A stretch of 64,000 nt of DNA from Haliclona indistincta (Eukaryota; Porifera; Demospongiae; Haplosclerida; Chalinidae). Shown here one piece after another: positions 33,971 to 45,536 of this stretch (position 1 is the first letter of the stretch; each line of letters opens with the position of its first letter). The notes under the pieces were generated by a model. That model was not told the DNA's origin. It saw only the letters and a list, made by a program, of their open reading frames with translations, and searched no databases. The translations under genes and the position numbers were made by a program. Location: contig OZ024790.1 in assembly GCA_964017065.1 (NCBI GenBank), positions 2,536,631 to 2,600,630 on the forward strand. The letters are read 5' to 3'.

Positions 33971-35371
33971 GAGTGAGTGATAGAAAGAGAGAAGTGTGTG
34001 TGCAGGCTCACTAGATCTCCTACTAAACTGTCAAACATCTTATAGTCGTGCATACGTAGAGTCAGCTCTGGTATCCATGGCGACTGAAACATGAACATGT
34101 ACTAGAAATCCAACAAAAACAATCAATTCCAAGATACACATGAGCTGTTAATCAGCTAACCCAGGACATGAACAACTGTTTGGGTGATGACTTAATATGG
34201 CGTATCATGACTCTGTGCACAGAGGAAAAAAAATATTAATGGTGTATAATTTTTTGCACAAATCTGTTTTAAACAGAAAGCTTGATTCAAGTTGGTACGG
34301 CGACAATGTTGATCCAGATATTGGTTCTAGTTAGTTATCATTGTTTTCATACCTTGGGTTAGGGCAGTTCATTACAATGAGCTTGTTAAGTAGTTCAGGA
34401 TAGCGCTGAGCGAATCCCCTACATGACAGACATAACTGTAGCTAACAAGATCATGAATAGTGACAGCATGTGACTTTAGTGGGTGGTGCTTACCAAGCTA
34501 CAGCCCCTCCCCAGTCATGAGCTACTAGAATGCACTTCTCGTATCCGAGTGCAGGAATCTGAGAATAGAAGAAACACATCACTCACACACCAACCACTAG
34601 TACAGTAGGTGAAAAATGGGTATGTGGGAAGATGATTTTATGGATTTTACTATGAAAGTAAAATAATTATGATTTACTAAAAAAGTGGTCTTATTTTTAG
34701 TAAACTCAATGTATTTTAATGTATTTTATGGATTTTACTCTCACACAGACTCACTATCAAAACATTTCCAACACACAAATGAATCAACCATACATGTAAG
34801 TGACACTACACTGGCTTGGTTTGATCATTACTAAATTAACTAGTTAATAATCCACCACCTGGGATAGGACCACAAACACACATTCAGAGCACACATTGAG
34901 CATGTGCACCAACTGGGAATGGTCTGTGTAACTACTATTAGTGATGTTTGGTAATGAATGGATACCTCATGTCAATAGCTACTACTCTGTAGTCCTTAGA
35001 GAAATGAGTCAGTTGATTGCGCCATGAGTATCAAAACTAGGAGGGAAGGAGAGAGAGAGTGAGAGAAAGAGAGAGGAGAGAGAGGAGAGGGAGAGAGATG
35101 GAAAAGAGAAGAAAGTCGTAGTGAAAATTTGGTAAGTAGTACTTAGACCCAAACTATATTACCAGTACATAGTGAACTAACTAATTTGCAAAGACTTTTT
35201 CAAATAATACATGTTGCTGTGTGAAAAAAATAGTCTATGCAGTAGGTTGTGTTACCTCAAGGAAGCCATCATGAGCTGCTTGGACCGATCACCAGTTGAC
35301 ACATAGTGGAACTTGATGCTATTAACTGTCTCATACCCATGTGTACCAAGAGCAAAGACAATCACATGCTG

Positions 35372-35404
35372 GGGAGGGAGGGAGGGAGGGAGGGAGGGAG
35401 GGAG
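35372..35404. repeat. (GGGA)n tract
   Basis: About eight GGGA units, the pyrimidine tract (minus strand) before the first visible H3 exon. Confidence 0.8.
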
Positions 35405-35764
35405 ACTAGAGTGTCATACTACTCTGTCATATCAAGAACAATTACAGACTTATATAAAGTTACTGATTCAAGACAACATTCTACAAGAAACCGCGCACAC
35501 AACGAAGAAAAATTCACGTGACGAACTAAAAGCTTGCTCCCACTGCCCCTCAGCATAATACATTCTAGCCTGCAGTAGAGAGAGAATGAAAGGCGGTGAA
35601 CATGGGTCATGATCGATAAGACAGGCGGTATAAAAAAAACTTGTAGAGTACACGAACTGACCAATTTCTCAAATTTATGTCCACTTCTGTATCTTGCATC
35701 GACCACGGTCTGATAATGTTATCAGACACTTCTTATCTTGTGTGGTGTTGTGTGGTATCTAAAT

Positions 35765-36149
35765 TTAATTTGTTTGTACCACAAGTCTTTCAGCATACAT
35801 TTCTTGATACAGAAGCCAGCTCTCTCTAATACAAGCTGACACCTCTACAGGAGCATCACTGGGGATTACTGGTACTGTCTTTTCCTGTTCACCAGTGTTA
35901 ACACGGCAGGTGAATCCACTTGATGCTGCAACCAACAACAGTGCTACTCTTAATGCTCCTAATGCAATCTGATTATTGATCGACTCACCAATTCTGCTCA
36001 GAGATCATGTGCCGCAGGTGCTCAGGACCTTCAACTAATAAACAAGCTATCACATTTAGCCGGTTCTATAGCTGAGATTCCTCCTCGTTACAACGCCTTT
36101 TCATTGTCACACAGAAGTTTAAAAGGCTCAGGTCCACTTTGCTCGTCAT
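35765..36149 (-). pseudogene. possible broken minus-strand gene, unrecognised
   Basis: From the minus-strand ATG at 36149 the frame runs MTSKVDLSLLNFCVTMKRRC, meets one TAG after EEESQL, continues in the same frame through LLVEGPEHLRHMISEQNW and reaches a good donor (GTGAGTCG). Further down, another open stretch ends with SACIRESWLLYQEMYAERLV and a TAA at 35765. I do not recognise a family. Coding-like composition on either side of a single stop suggests a decayed gene or a captured fragment. Confidence 0.25.
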
Positions 36150-36597
36150 GGCAGAATAGAATGCTAGACAGCAGTACTAACTCGTCTTCAGTGGATTTCA
36201 GTCACCTTTAGGTTCCTGTAAACAGCAGCCTTCTTTACTAAAGTAGTCCCAGACGAAGATCTGCGTGCTTTCCAAGCTAGTGCTGTCGGTACGCCATTTT
36301 TCTAGTCGATTCCTGCACCAGCCCCACCTTTCTCTGGTACCAGACAGTATACTGAACCCGCCCACTGATAGTTAGAAACCGAGAAGCCTAACATCGCACG
36401 TGCCGTGAGGGATCCCGTATTTTCTTAGGTATCAATCGGAGAAAAGTTTCCGAACCGGGTGAAAGGTTTACCGAGCACTAGTCTCACTTTACAGGCAACG
36501 GTACGCGACCAAGAGTACGTTCCTTTCATTAACCTTGTTTTACAGTGAAGTACTGTATGCAATTAGTGCCACGCCTTCATTTCCTGTTTACCTAAAA
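36150..36597. other. spacer upstream of NLR-4
   Basis: No gene seen. The last about 30 bases (GCCACGCCTTCATTTCCTG) match the sequence before the NLR-3 start (19910-19938), so the promoter-proximal region of both CARD-like genes is partly conserved. Confidence 0.4.
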
Positions 36598-36934
36598 ATG
36601 GCTGAATCGAGTGAATCTGGTGGTCCCTCAGATTCTGGCAACTCTCCTGAGTACTTGACGGTTCTAGGGCACATTGCTGATATCAACCTACGCATCCCGC
36701 CAGCTGAACAATCTACATTCGCTGATAAGCTGCTACAAGCCGGTCTAATTACTGCAGCTAGCCATACTAATGCCACTGCCATAGGCACAGGAATACCACA
36801 TAATCGGTTGATTAGCTCACTCATGGCTGAAGCAATGGCTAGGATCAAAACGTGTTCCAGACTATTTTATAGTTTGATCACCATTTTGAGGACGATAGAC
36901 GATACATTCGCCACTGAACTGACCACAGAATGCT
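36598..36934 (+). CDS. NLR-4 N-terminal exon: CARD-like domain
   Basis: 337 bases, 112 codons plus one base. It is closely related to the NLR-3 exon, with three extra residues near the start (MAESSESGGPSDSGNSPEYL). It has the same helices (DKLLQAGLITAASHT, RLISSLMAEAMARIKTC, FYSLITILRTIDDTFATEL) and the same phase-1 donor TGC-T|GTGAGTGC. The exon itself is intact, but the NACHT exon it should join at 39952 carries a frameshift. Confidence 0.7.
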
Positions 36935-37499
36935 GTGAGTGCCCAAATTTAAGTTATATAACCATGTGTGATATGATTGTATGGTCTGTAGTGAGGCTAG
37001 GAGGAAGCAGTGTAGTGGAAATCGCTTCCAGAAGACGACAAGGCACACAAGGTATGCATGAAGTACTGGTGCAGATGCTTCGGTGAAATGACACTGAGGC
37101 ATAAACTGCAGCTATTATACACTATACATGATTTCTGTACAGCAATCTAGCTTATTGCAGCTCTTTAGTATAATAGTCATGCAATCAAATAGTTATGCAA
37201 TAGGTTGAAGTTATGTAATGACATTGAGCTTTCACAAATGCTGACTTGAAAAATTCGATTTTTATCGTGTATGAAATTCTAGTTGTTTTTATGCTGGACG
37301 TGTGTAATTTGAAACACTCTCTGAAGCATTGAAAGATATCTACATAGTGAGTTTCAGCTTGCTCTGACGAACACTAATGGACTAGGTTGAAGGGATGTCT
37401 CCATTCGCTGGACTTGACCACTGGACTGGACTACTGGACTGGACTACTGGACTGACCTTTGCGAAACGAGACAGGCAATCGCGCCTATAATTACTACTA

Positions 37500-37735
37500 A
37501 ACCCAAGACCCTAAAAACCTTCGCTTAATGGAGCCCAGTATTCGCCTAACAGCGCCCAGTAAGCTTATTCGCCTAACGTGCCAGAATAGTACTTGGCGCC
37601 ATTAGATCCATACTAGGCGCTGTTAGGCGAATACTGGGCGCTGTTAGGCGAATACTGGACGCTGTTAGGCGAATACTGGGCGCTGTTAGGCGAATACTGG
37701 GCGCCGTTAGGTGAATACCGGCCGTTAGGCGAATG
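37500..37735. repeat. 21-bp tandem repeats GCGCTGTTAGGCGAATACTGG
   Basis: About six direct units from 37600 to 37735, preceded by two inverted units (CCAGTATTCGCCTAACAGCG) near 37530-37580, giving a potential long hairpin inside the element. Confidence 0.8.
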
Positions 37736-37980
37736 TTTTTAGTATACTCGTCCACAGACCACTCCCCTTCCGCTATGCTTGGGAGAGGGTCTGGTAAAAT
37801 GAAGGCAAATTCCTGGTTCCGTGACGTTTCATTCTCAGAATTGTGAAATACCAATCAGATTGCAGTATTTTTCAAAATTCACATGACCTGCATGAGACGT
37901 CTGCTTGTGGCTTACCCATAGATCTATGGCTTACCCAAGGAATAGAATCGTGGAATCGATATTGAAGAGCACCGAACAGC

Positions 37981-38187
37981 TTGGAATATTCGTGTTTGTC
38001 GGCTGAGCAGCAAGAAGTCGTGGTCAGATTCGTAGCGGGGCAAGACGTGTTTGTTTCTCTTCCCACAGGCGCTGGGAAGTCTCTTTGCTACCTAGTCCTA
38101 CCAAGTATCTTCAACTTGCTTCGTAAAAGTAAATCTAGCATAGTTGTAGTGGTTTTTTCTTTGAATAGCTTGATGAAGATCTGGTAG
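37981..38187 (+). pseudogene. RecQ-type helicase N-terminal fragment
   Basis: The short frame codes LSAEQQEVVVRFVAGQDVFV followed by SLPTGAGKSLCYLVLPSIF, i.e. the Q-like motif and motif I (Walker A, TGAGKS) of RecQ family DEXH helicases, then stops. All downstream helicase motifs are missing. It lies inside the TIR element, so it is either a relic of the element's own gene or a captured host fragment. Confidence 0.65.
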
Positions 38188-38512
38188 CTAATTATTGTGC
38201 ACATGATTTCGCGGATGACAATTACGTCATTGAATCAGAAATTTGCCTTCATTTTACCAGGCCCTCTTCCAAGCATAGCGGAAGGGGAGTGGTCTGGGGA
38301 CAAGACTAGTTTTTAGGGTCTTGGGTTTAGTAGTATAGTAATTATGGGCGCAGTTTCCTGTTTCGTTTCGCAAAGGTCAGTCCAGTAGTCCAGTCCACCA
38401 GTCCAGTCCACCGGTCCAGTCCAGTGAATGGAGATACCCATGCTGGTTGAAGTTATGTAGTCAAGAGTTATGTGTTTGATTTAGCATTGGGCAGTGATGT
38501 AATGAATGAATC

Positions 38513-39210
38513 CAGGAGTCCATAATCGACCGCGCCTACTAAGAGTAGGAGTGTGAATCGCCCACGCTTTAATTGGATTTTCTGCCAGCGAACTGTCGCT
38601 AGCGGATATACTATTTTTAGTGCTGTTAAACCGCACCTCCTTGAACATGGCACACATCAGGCAACCTGAGAGCAACTGTATGTACTCGTGAAAGCGTCTG
38701 ATAGCCTAGGCAGCCACATCGTGGCGTCGCTAGATCACCTGTACGTTCGTGGTTCGGCTATCTGATTGTTTCAAAGCTGTTTATCGCTCGATCATACAAC
38801 TGGATCCATTCAGCTGCTGTGCTGAGCTGTCAGCCTAGCTGTTCAGCTTCAGTTATGTGTTGTATCGCTGCCACTAACCATAACAACTACTGTTACATCT
38901 CAGGTAAGAAATGGAACTCTCTGAGAAACAGCTGACCAGTGATATAACACGAAGCTTTGATCGAACGGAACTGACAGCCATGCTCACGAGGATTGGCGAA
39001 GGCAATGACGGCCTTGTAAATCGAGCTAGAAATAGAGACCAAGATGCTTCCTCAGCGCTTAGATCATAGACAATTCTCTGTCTGAGCTGCCATCTTTAAG
39101 CGCTAAAAATAGTATATCCGCTAGCGACAGTTCGCTGGCAGAAAATCCAATTAAAGCATGGGCGATTCACACTCCTACTCTTAGTAGGCGCGGTCGATTA
39201 TGGACTCCTG
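38513..39210. mobile_element. 698-bp TIR element with 7-bp target duplication ATGAATC
   Basis: Ends CAGGAGTCCATAATCGACCG and CGGTCGATTATGGACTCCTG are perfect inverted repeats; pairing continues to about 115 bases (CTAGCGACAGTTCGCTGGCA region). ATGAATC is repeated at 38506-38512 and 39211-39217. NLR-5 intron sequence at about 50415 shows the empty site (GGATGAATCTCATTAAG). Confidence 0.85.
38911..39069 (+). CDS. small ORF inside the 698-bp element
   Basis: 52 residues starting MELSEKQLTSDITRSF and rich in charged residues (ARNRDQDASSALRS). It begins just after CAGGTAAGAA and ends TAG. There is no family I recognise. It may be a piece of a captured host gene, since the rest of the interior is not repetitive. 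Confidence 0.3.
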   Translation: MELSEKQLTSDITRSFDRTELTAMLTRIGEGNDGLVNRARNRDQDASSALRS

Positions 39211-39217
39211 ATGAATC

Positions 39218-39951
39218 TCATTAAGTAGTCATGCAGCTGTGATAACACAGTACCATCCTAATTGTCTATTCCTGCATAATTATTATGCTAATACATGTAG
39301 TTGGTAATGGTAGGATGACGTTTTATGTATATTTATGAGCAACCTTGTCTGACGCAATGCAAAACTCGCTCTGATCGAGTGTGTCTATATGTATAATGCA
39401 GGTTTAAGCGCTGTACCATATTCTACATCAAGATAAATCGACCTCGTTCGTCGTGTAAACAATGGGTGTTTTTTTTATAGCCAAGCCCCTCTCCTGGCAG
39501 AAAGCAATAATAGCTAAAATTCAACTCTTATGAAGTATCTCTAGGTCCTGACGGAGAGTTTTTCTAACTGACTGCAAGTGCTGCTATTTTATGTACTCTC
39601 AAATATGGCTGAGATAGAAAATGAAAATAAGTTGCTAAGTTGCACATTTGTTGCACATTTGTGTGTTTTCTTAATATCTTAGCTTTACGAAGTTTTGCTT
39701 CACTGGAGATAGTTCATGACGGTTAAGTTTTAGCTAATATTATTCCTTTCTTTTGAGATTGTCTGGTGGAATATTCGGCTAGAAAATGTGCAATGTGCGT
39801 TGGACAGTATTTTGTATCGGCACATTTAGCAACTTATGTTAAAATTTAAATACTTTTAAACTTTTCTCATAAACATAGACGATGAACGTTGAAAATTTCC
39901 CAATCTACGGTACGACTTTGACATACTATTAATCTACCTCATCATCCTCAG
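39218..39951. other. NLR-4 intron before the NACHT exon
   Basis: Conserved with the pre-NACHT introns of NLR-3 and NLR-5 (GCAACCTTGTCTGACGCAAT, CGATGAACGTTGAAAATT). It ends CATCATCCTCAG. No gene. Confidence 0.5.
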
Positions 39952-42232
39952 GTGAACAATTACAAAGTGATCTCATCAGTGATGACTTACCATCAGAACC
40001 CAAACGACGGAAAGAACAAGAACCAGAGAACCAACAAGACCAGTCCTGTGCTGAGTTTGTGAGCAGTCTTCGACAGGTGTATAGAACAGCTGAGCCTCCA
40101 ACCTGGGACCCTCTCCCTCAGTGCCAGCATGTCAAACTAGCCATGATAAAGGAGAAAGGAAAGCGATATGGCAGTGACAAGACAATTGCTGAGAGCAGAG
40201 TAGAGGGAGATGTGGACAAACTATTGACAATAAAGGTACCTGTGGATTCCGATAGAATCTTTGATGCTGGCATCTTTGATGATGAGCGTCAGGTGATTCT
40301 AGTTGAAGGAGTGGGAGGAATGGGAAAAACAAGTCTTGCCTACCAATATGCCAAGAAATGGGCTGAAGGAAAGTTGAGCACATTTGATGCTGTGGCTCTT
40401 GTTCGTCTACGAGACTTGAATGAACACGATGTACGTGAAGTTGATCATATCTTGCCTCACCTTCTCTTCCTAGCTAGTCGTAACACCATATCAAAAGAGA
40501 TGGCTCGACTTATCATATAGACAAGCAAAAGATTCTCCTCATCTTGGATGGCTGGGATGAGTCTCCAACAAGCATTCGTAAGCCGTCATTCATCAAAGAT
40601 CTGCTTCAATCAGTTTCTTCTCAGACTAGAATTCTGATAACCTCTCGACCTGACTTCTCATTGGATCTTCACGGTCTAGCTAACCGGGTAGAGATTCTTG
40701 GTTTCACTAAAGGTGATATTCACAATTACTTTGAGAATGTGTTAAAGTCACACCTGCCCAATAGTGAAGTGAAATCAGCTTGTGATAAGCTGAGCAGTCA
40801 TTTGCATCGCTATCCAGTTATCGAAAGCTGTTGCTATGTGCCTCTGAATGCTGCCATTCTAGCATACATTTACCTCAATTGTGGCCAGACCTTACCCATC
40901 ACTCGATGTGAGCTGTTTCAAGAGCTCATATTGTGCTGCATTGTCCGAGAACTAAAAACTCGGCAACCCGATAGAGTCCTTGAAGATGTCTCCTCATTTG
41001 AGGACCTCCCTGCTGATCTCAAGGAGCAGTTACACAAGCTCAGTGAACTAGCATTCAATGGAGTGATGCAGAACAAGATTGTTTTTACACAGAAGGAACT
41101 CACATCACTCTCTACATTAGGTCTGCTTCATAGTGTCCAGGGGTTTGGCTCAATTGGTAGAAAATTAGTCACTTGCAACTTTATCCATCTAGCCGTCCAA
41201 GAGCTCCTTGCTGCCTATTATATCTCTCGACTAGAACCAGCTGAGCATTCTAAACAATTTGAAACTCTTTTGAATGACAATCTCAAGTTTACTGTACTCC
41301 AGTTTTACTCTGGTCTGACCAGGCTCACCAATGAGAGTGTACGAAACCTCATCACTAGATTTAACTTTGATCACTACAATCGTTGTCTTTTAACATTTCT
41401 GAACTGCATCTTTGAAGCACAAATACACGATCAATCGTTTTATGAGCAATTGCTTCATACTCTAGAATCTAGAGTTGATTTGTCTAATATTTCTTTGAGT
41501 CCAATGGATTGTCTGTCAGTGCACTACTTTTTATCCTCTATCAGAACCTTAGCAAAAGGAAAAATAGACTTGAATATTTGTGGCTGCAGAATTGATGACC
41601 AGTGTTTGGGTATGCTACTAGGAATATCTACTGAGCATGCTGAGACATCCTCTACATCAGGTGTTTTAGAGTCTGTAGAAACCGTAAGAGCTATGTTCAA
41701 TCAATACACAGACACTGGGATTGCTTACATTACCAGAGCTCTTGTCTCCAACAGCACTTTAAAAACATTGTGGGTTGGTCATGACAGTGTAACAGACATG
41801 GGACTTGTGCCACTGTTAGAAGCACTACCAAGACTACATTCACTGAAGGAGTTATCATTGGTCTGGACATTGTCACATCCAAATGAAACGTTGAAGATAA
41901 TCGAAGAGCTGTGTGTAGAGAGAAGTACAATGGAACAATTAACATTAATCCTTTATTCTCCATCGCTGCAATCAGAAGGGGCAAAAACAGAGTGGGTCCA
42001 GAGTATTGTGGTTGGAGGGAACAGTCTCATACATTCTCTTATACCTTGTCAAGTTACTGTGCTTTCTATAGCTGTAGTTTTTCGAAAACTTTCATTTCCT
42101 ATCGATACAAAGAGTGTTGAAGCACAATTATATTCATCGCTCCAACAATCAGTCACTTTTACTAACTCAGAAAGAAGAAAAAACTCTGTTTTTACACATA
42201 GTTTACATTTTTATGTTACTTGCTTTCAATAA
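39952..42232 (+). pseudogene. NLR-4 NACHT-LRR exon, 2-base frameshift
   Basis: Opens at the phase-1 acceptor and codes the linker and Walker A as in the other copies. Near 40513 the family sequence CTTATCGTAGAC reads CTTATCATATAGAC, two bases longer, giving TAG directly before Walker B. From about 40520 to 42232 the family frame is open again: LDG-equivalent MDGWDES, RILITSRP, FIHLAVQELLAAYY and LRRs. With its CARD-like exon the coding length is 2 modulo 3, confirming a single uncompensated indel. A sequencing error cannot be excluded. AATAAA overlaps the stop (42228-42233). Confidence 0.85.
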
Positions 42233-43568
42233 ATAGTACATACTTTTCGTTACCAAAATATTTACTTACAACATTGAAGGAGAGCTCAATGGATCGTATG
42301 ATAACACGTATTCTTTCTCTCTGCATGCGCCGAGTGTTAAAAACAAGATGTATTATTAATAATTATGGAGCATGTAAAGAGCAGACTCTTGATTACTCCC
42401 AATCTATACCATTGCATCATAATTTACAATAATTATTTACTTTTAGGGAAATCAAGACAGTACAGTAATTGTATATAGAATTCAGTTTAGAGCTACAATG
42501 TAGGTTCAATCATATGTCACTAGTTAGTTCAAGCGGCACTGCCGTGTGCTGCTAGCTACTGATCCAGGAACTCTTCCATGAACTGGTTCACCTGATCAGG
42601 ATCGTCCATCTGGACAAAATGGTTGGCATCAGGAATATGCCTGCAGTGAGAGAATGACACCATTAATATCAGTAACCATCACACATCACACAAAAATTAG
42701 CATTAATCAATATTTTATTTGAAAACACAAATTTGTCATTAATTTTATTTGTAACAATTAAACTAAAATAATTGAATGCTGAGAAGACAAACAGCAATTA
42801 GAAATATTTGTTTCAACAGGCAAATCAAGGCTGCTCCATCGTACCGATTGTCTAAGAAAGTTACATTGTCTTGTGGAAAAAACTGAACTTACTTACCCTA
42901 TTTTACCGCATTAATTTTTTTCCAAGCACACCACACCCACACAAAATGGCACTCATCAATTTGGGCATACAAGGAGGAAACGTAATTGATTTTGCATCAA
43001 GGTCTGGGTCTGTAAATTACAGAAACACGATATTTTACATTTTCTGTATAACTCCTACCAACAAGAGACCAACATTCCTAGCTAGTTCCTAGAGCACCAA
43101 AACCACTCTCAGTCCAATACCGCCCACCCACCGCGCGCGCTCTCTGTGATTTCAGAGTATAGACACAAGAAGTGGTTCGTTGAAAGATGGCTACAACGAA
43201 CAATAGCTATGACACTGTAGATTGTACTGTACATAGGACAGCAAGGAAAATTCTTCGTTCTCTGAAGGGTTCATATGGACTTCGATCTCATTGATGCACA
43301 CTATGTGTGTAAGAGCAAATTTTCTGACAAAAATACAGAACTAAACCAATAAAATAATTATTGTAAGCTTGTTAAAAATTTGTACCATGGTGTTGTACCT
43401 GATAGTGATCTTGGAACACACTGACTCATCGTGCTTGTCAGCCATAGCACCATCAAGAGCAACATCTTTAATACCCTAATAGAGAGAAGAGAGAAACATT
43501 ATTTCAAAAGATCTGTACATGTAGAACGAGTGAGTCAGCAGCCAAAGAGAAACCTACAACTTCTAATA

Positions 43569-43790
43569 CCCGTATAGCGGGTAATTTTGGTGGGAGGAAA
43601 CATTGACAAATTTGCCGAATCGTCAAGCATTCCCCCAAATAATATAATTCATCAAAATCTGCTTTTTCTATTGCAGTAATACGTGAACCAGTAATACGTA
43701 ATACGTGACGTTCAAAATTAAATTCGCCAAAATTCAAAATCTGGGTCATTCGCCAAAATTTTGACCCTCCAAAATTACCCGCTATAATGG
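43569..43790. mobile_element. TA-flanked MITE in hydrolase H4
   Basis: Same family, same position and same orientation as 33298-33505 (CCCGTATAGCGGGTAATTTT at the left end), TA on both sides. Confidence 0.8.
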
Positions 43791-44099
43791 TAGTGCAATG
43801 GTAATATTAGATCTGCTAGACATAAAATCATTACGCACAGTATTAGAGAACATATCGTATTTCCTGTACCAGTTTTAAAAAACTGTATTTCACCAAACCC
43901 CTAGAACATGTCTGTAATTTGTACTCACCCAAATCAACAGTGTTGGAACATTGATGGGATCTGAATTAGGAGGTTTCTCAGGATAACGCTTCATAGCACG
44001 ATAGTAGTTGATGGGAGGAGTGAATGCACCGGGTTGAGAAAATACGTACTTATAGGCCTCGATAACCTTATCACGATTAGGGATATTAGACTTGGAACC

Positions 44100-44151
<52 letters not shown>

Positions 44152-44160
44152 GTGTGTGAG
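44100..44160. repeat. (GA)n microsatellite at the H4 acceptor
   Basis: About 23 GA units. (CT)n runs into CAG|GGTTCC on the minus strand. Confidence 0.8.
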
Positions 44161-44434
44161 AGGGTAAGTGAGAAGGAGCGAGTAAGCGAGCGAGTGAGTT
44201 TGAGTGTGTGTTTGTGCAAGCTTACTAGATCTCCTACTAAACTGTCAAACATCTTATAGTCGTGCAAAATTAATATTCGTAGAGTTAGCTCTGGTATCCA
44301 TGGCGACTGATACATGAACATGTACTAGAAATCCAACAAAACAATCAATTCCAAGATACACATGAGCAGTTAATCAGCTAACCCAGGACATGAACAACTG
44401 TTTGCGTGATGACCTAATATGGCATATCATGACT

Positions 44435-45536
44435 CAGTGCATAAAGGAAAAACTTTATCAATGTTGTATACCGGTAATTCTGTGCAAACTAAAAAAATCT
44501 GTTTTAAAAAGAAGCTGTTCATTTAATAGTGAAATTATTACTATTGTGGCTCAGTAAACAGAGAAATTGAACCGTAGATAAGCTTACGAAGCAACCATAA
44601 ATTATCCACTATGCATAGGTGAAAACCTCAGTAACATAACTAAGGAACAAATATTTTTAAAATGAGCAAATCCTACTTGTGATGTGGCTAGTAGACATAT
44701 TGTCACTTCCTTTATTACAATAGTAATATTACAGCTACTCTACAGAGCATTTTAAACCACCATTCACCAAATGTTACTTCGAATGAATCAGAAACTGTCA
44801 CTCTGGAAGTCCTTTTCTATCTAATTTGTGAATTGTGCCTTTCCTTGTCTTGAGGTGCTGATGAAAAAATTAATCTAGACTGATGAAACGTCATCAGAAT
44901 TTCTAAATCTCAGTTCAAGATTCTGGCATGCTCATGTTCTACGGTATATGTATGTATGTGCAACAACAAATTGGTTTTGATACCTTCTATTGTACTTCAG
45001 TAGTGAAGACTAATCTGTAAAATTATTACTATTCACTTGTAGCTAGTAATGATTATCTACAATAAAACGATTACATCTGATGCTGATGATGCGGCATAAA
45101 AGTTTTTTAAACAATTCAACACACCATCAGCACCATTAGAGTAAAGGAACACATGACACACATGATTAACCAGCTGTAGTCATGCTATACATGTACAGTT
45201 TATTATTAACTAAACTACTGCATTGCAAAAGTGAAATTGGGTATGAGCTAGACTAAGTAAAACAGAACAGCTTATCAACTCCTTTTAGTGATTTAATTAT
45301 TCAGTTTAATATTCACACACTGATTCTAGATCTGCTATGGTTGATGTGTACCATATGCTGCACAATCTGCCATCTTAATATCATCACTGTGTGTGGATAA
45401 TGTCAACATTAACATTTTTTACAATTTCTAGTATAATCTAACCTTGTTTGCATTGGCGTATCATATATTGTGTTGGTGGTGGTTTTTTGTAAGCTGTATA
45501 AATGTATAAATACAACACTAATACAATCCTTCAATT
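44435..45536. other. spacer between H4 and FN3 gene 1
   Basis: No gene. It is nearly collinear with 55222-56322 downstream of H5, part of the segmental duplication. Confidence 0.6.

Larger units (their letters stand above)
37393..38444. mobile_element. 1,052-bp TIR element with RecQ fragment, 8-bp target duplication
   Basis: Both ends carry about 125-base inverted repeats built from ACTGGACTGGACTACTGGAC units and the block CTTTGCGAAACGA..CTAAACCCAAGACCCT. GGTTGAAG is repeated at 37385-37392 and 38445-38452, an 8-base duplication as in hAT elements. The interior holds an array of a 21-base unit (37590-37735) and a helicase fragment (37981-38187). Confidence 0.8.
42556..44434 (-). pseudogene. 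H4: epoxide-hydrolase-like copy, 3' exons
   Basis: Minus-strand exons 44383-44434 (KSSPKQ-type block; its acceptor reads CACTG instead of CACAG), 44226-44324 (MFMYQSPWIPELTLR, with a 9-base in-frame insertion giving RILILHDYK), 43929-44099 (GSKSN..LLIW), 43399-43475 (GDKD block, first codons altered to GIKD) and 42556-42640 (HIPDANHFVQ). No exons upstream of the broken acceptor are found; sequence passes into the spacer before the FN3 gene. It shares its broken acceptor with H5 and its MITE with H3. Confidence 0.78.

Noticed and set aside
37573..37854. Protein with IRLTAPS repeats
   Set aside because: It is the translation of the 21-bp tandem array inside a transposon; a repeat length divisible by three makes any frame look periodic.
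42871..43092. Frame MALINLGIQGGNVIDFAS recurring at 32676 and 42947 as a small gene
   Set aside because: It lies within a hydrolase intron, is not open in H1, and has no start context or splice logic; conservation reflects segmental duplication.
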